Source: Sedimentisphaerales bacterium (lineage in GTDB: Bacteria > Planctomycetota > Phycisphaerae > Sedimentisphaerales > Anaerobacaceae). From it: DNA of 6,849 nt. Shown piece after piece: positions 5,941 to 6,849 of the stretch; the stretch's first letter is position 1; each line of letters begins with the position of its first letter. The stretch spans positions 1-6,849 of the forward strand of contig JAFGTU010000165.1 of NCBI GenBank assembly GCA_016933985.1, read 5' to 3'. The translations under genes and the position numbers were made by a program. The notes beneath the pieces were generated by a model, which saw only the letters and a list, made by a program, of their open reading frames with translations, did not search any database and was not told the origin of the DNA.

Positions 5941-6849
5941 CTACTTTGTCCAGATATTTGCGGTTCTTGCGTTTTGGTCGGGCATTTTTGGCAGCGGGTC
6001 GCCGGGGGCCGGCTCGTACCAGAATGTTGCGCAGGACCAGTCGTCCTGGGTCTCTGCCAGGCCGTTCTTCCAGGCGATCTGCTGGATCGTTATGCGACAT
6101 TCCCTTTGCCAGGTGATGGGATCGGGCAGGTGCCAACGGTGCATCGTTATGAAGCTCTTCTGGTCGAGGCTGCAGCCGTTATAAAGATAAGGCGTCTGCT
6201 GAATCCCCCACGAAAGGCCGACGTAGTCTTCGCTTCCCGTCCCGCATATCGTCGGGAACTCCGTGTCGCCGTCCATATAGACCTTAATCTCGCCCTCGCC
6301 CCACCATTGGTCCGGATGGAGGTTGCGGATTCCGATAAGCGAGCCGATGAAGCGTCCTTTGGCCTTGCGGAGCGGGAGCAGCTCGAAATCCTTTTTCAGA
6401 GTCGTCGGATTCTCCCGGCGAAAGAGGACGTGGAGCCTGCCGACGTCGTCGGGGTGTTTGTCGCCGATGGTGTAGTCGATCTGGTAGAAGAGCGGGACGG
6501 GCTTGGCTTCTTTGCCGGCCTCGTTGGTCATTGTGATTTTGGCGCGTTTTGTGAATGGCATCGGCAGCCAGATATTCATCCCGGCGTTTTCTCCGACGGA
6601 ATGCACGGCTGTTTGATGCGCCATTACTTTGCCGTGACCTATGCCCATAAAATCGCCGATGGGACACTCGATGCTCGGATGCTCCTGGTCTTCCCACCAT
6701 ACCCTCAGAACGAGGCTGCGGAGGTTGTTGGGATCTCGCTGCGTAGTGACCCAGATATGCCGGATCGTCCCCGGCCCTTCGATATCGCACAACTGCAGAA
6801 CGTCGCCCGGCTTCATCGTTCGCGCCGGCGAGCCTTTCCGCCCCACGCC
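5941..6849 (-). CDS. GH172 (DUF2961) family glycoside hydrolase, N-terminus missing
   Basis: The frame is open to the right edge, giving 302 residues ending at TAG 5943-5941. The GTG at 6846 is not accepted as the start, because the codon before it is still open and the family carries more sequence before the first conserved block. Family hallmarks in order: DIEGPGTIRHIWVT, CPIGDFMGIGHG, ENAGMNIWLPMPF, LFYQIDYTIGD, HPDQWWGEGEIKVYMDGD and CGTGSEDYVGLSWG. Members are double-jelly-roll enzymes, usually oligomeric; characterised ones act on alpha-D-fructofuranosides (including difructose dianhydride I) or alpha-D-arabinofuranosides. The acidic residues of the GEGE motif (fragment residues 185 and 187) and of GTGSEDY (207) are the likely catalytic candidates, as the catalytic pair in characterised members lies about 20 residues apart. 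All motifs are intact, so it is probably active; the substrate is unknown. It is the first gene seen in a probable unit with the propeller and TIM-barrel genes. Confidence 0.88.
   Translation of the reverse strand, partial: GVGRKGSPARTMKPGDVLQLCDIEGPGTIRHIWVTTQRDPNNLRSLVLRVWWEDQEHPSIECPIGDFMGIGHGKVMAHQTAVHSVGENAGMNIWLPMPFTKRAKITMTNEAGKEAKPVPLFYQIDYTIGDKHPDDVGRLHVLFRRENPTTLKKDFELLPLRKAKGRFIGSLIGIRNLHPDQWWGEGEIKVYMDGDTEFPTICGTGSEDYVGLSWGIQQTPYLYNGCSLDQKSFITMHRWHLPDPITWQRECRITIQQIAWKNGLAETQDDWSCATFWYEPAPGDPLPKMPDQNARTANIWTK

Noticed and set aside
5642..6136. A 164-codon minus-strand frame spanning the gap between the GH172 and propeller genes
   Set aside because: It overlaps both genes out of frame and its translation is arginine-rich with no family resemblance.
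6844..6846. GTG as the true start of the GH172 gene
   Set aside because: The frame stays open to the window edge and the family normally has more sequence before the DIEGPG block, so the real start lies outside the window.

Overview
The window carries five protein genes, all on the minus strand: two cut by the window edges and three complete. Four have a recognisable N-terminal export signal; the fifth is missing its N-terminus but belongs to a family that is usually exported. The set is a GH172/DUF2961 glycosidase, a calcium-binding VCBS/FG-GAP beta-propeller, a TIM-barrel glycosidase-like protein, and a two-domain protein ending in a DUF1080 (3-keto-disaccharide hydrolase) domain. This is typical of the secreted carbohydrate-active repertoire of Planctomycetota (Phycisphaerae/Sedimentisphaerales-like) or related PVC bacteria. 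No rRNA or conserved housekeeping gene supports that placement, so the taxon is an inference from gene content and from the style of two palindromic intergenic repeats.

Layout in transcription order (right to left): the GH172/DUF2961 gene (6849-5941, N-terminus outside the window); a 132-bp gap with a palindromic repeat; the beta-propeller gene (5808-4435); a 44-bp gap; the TIM-barrel gene (4390-3098); a 232-bp gap with a perfect 10-bp-stem palindrome and a good sigma70-like promoter; the DUF1080-tailed protein (2865-526); a strong hairpin terminator (505-477); a short relic of a second DUF1080 C-terminus (431-351); a near-consensus promoter (276-247); and the first 65 codons of another exported protein (195-1).

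The first three genes probably form one transcription unit for extracytoplasmic attack on a glycan: GH172 enzymes cleave alpha-D-fructofuranosides or alpha-D-arabinofuranosides, propellers of this type resemble PL11 rhamnogalacturonan lyases, and the TIM-barrel protein has acidic residues at strand ends 4 and 5. The DUF1080 protein and the leftmost protein appear to be separate units, each with its own promoter. The substrate cannot be deduced from the sequence.

No mobile element, CRISPR array, tRNA or defence system was seen. The most unusual items are the fusion of a long, poorly characterised N-terminal region to DUF1080, the decayed DUF1080 tail just past that gene's terminator, and the two palindromic elements that look like members of dispersed repeat families.
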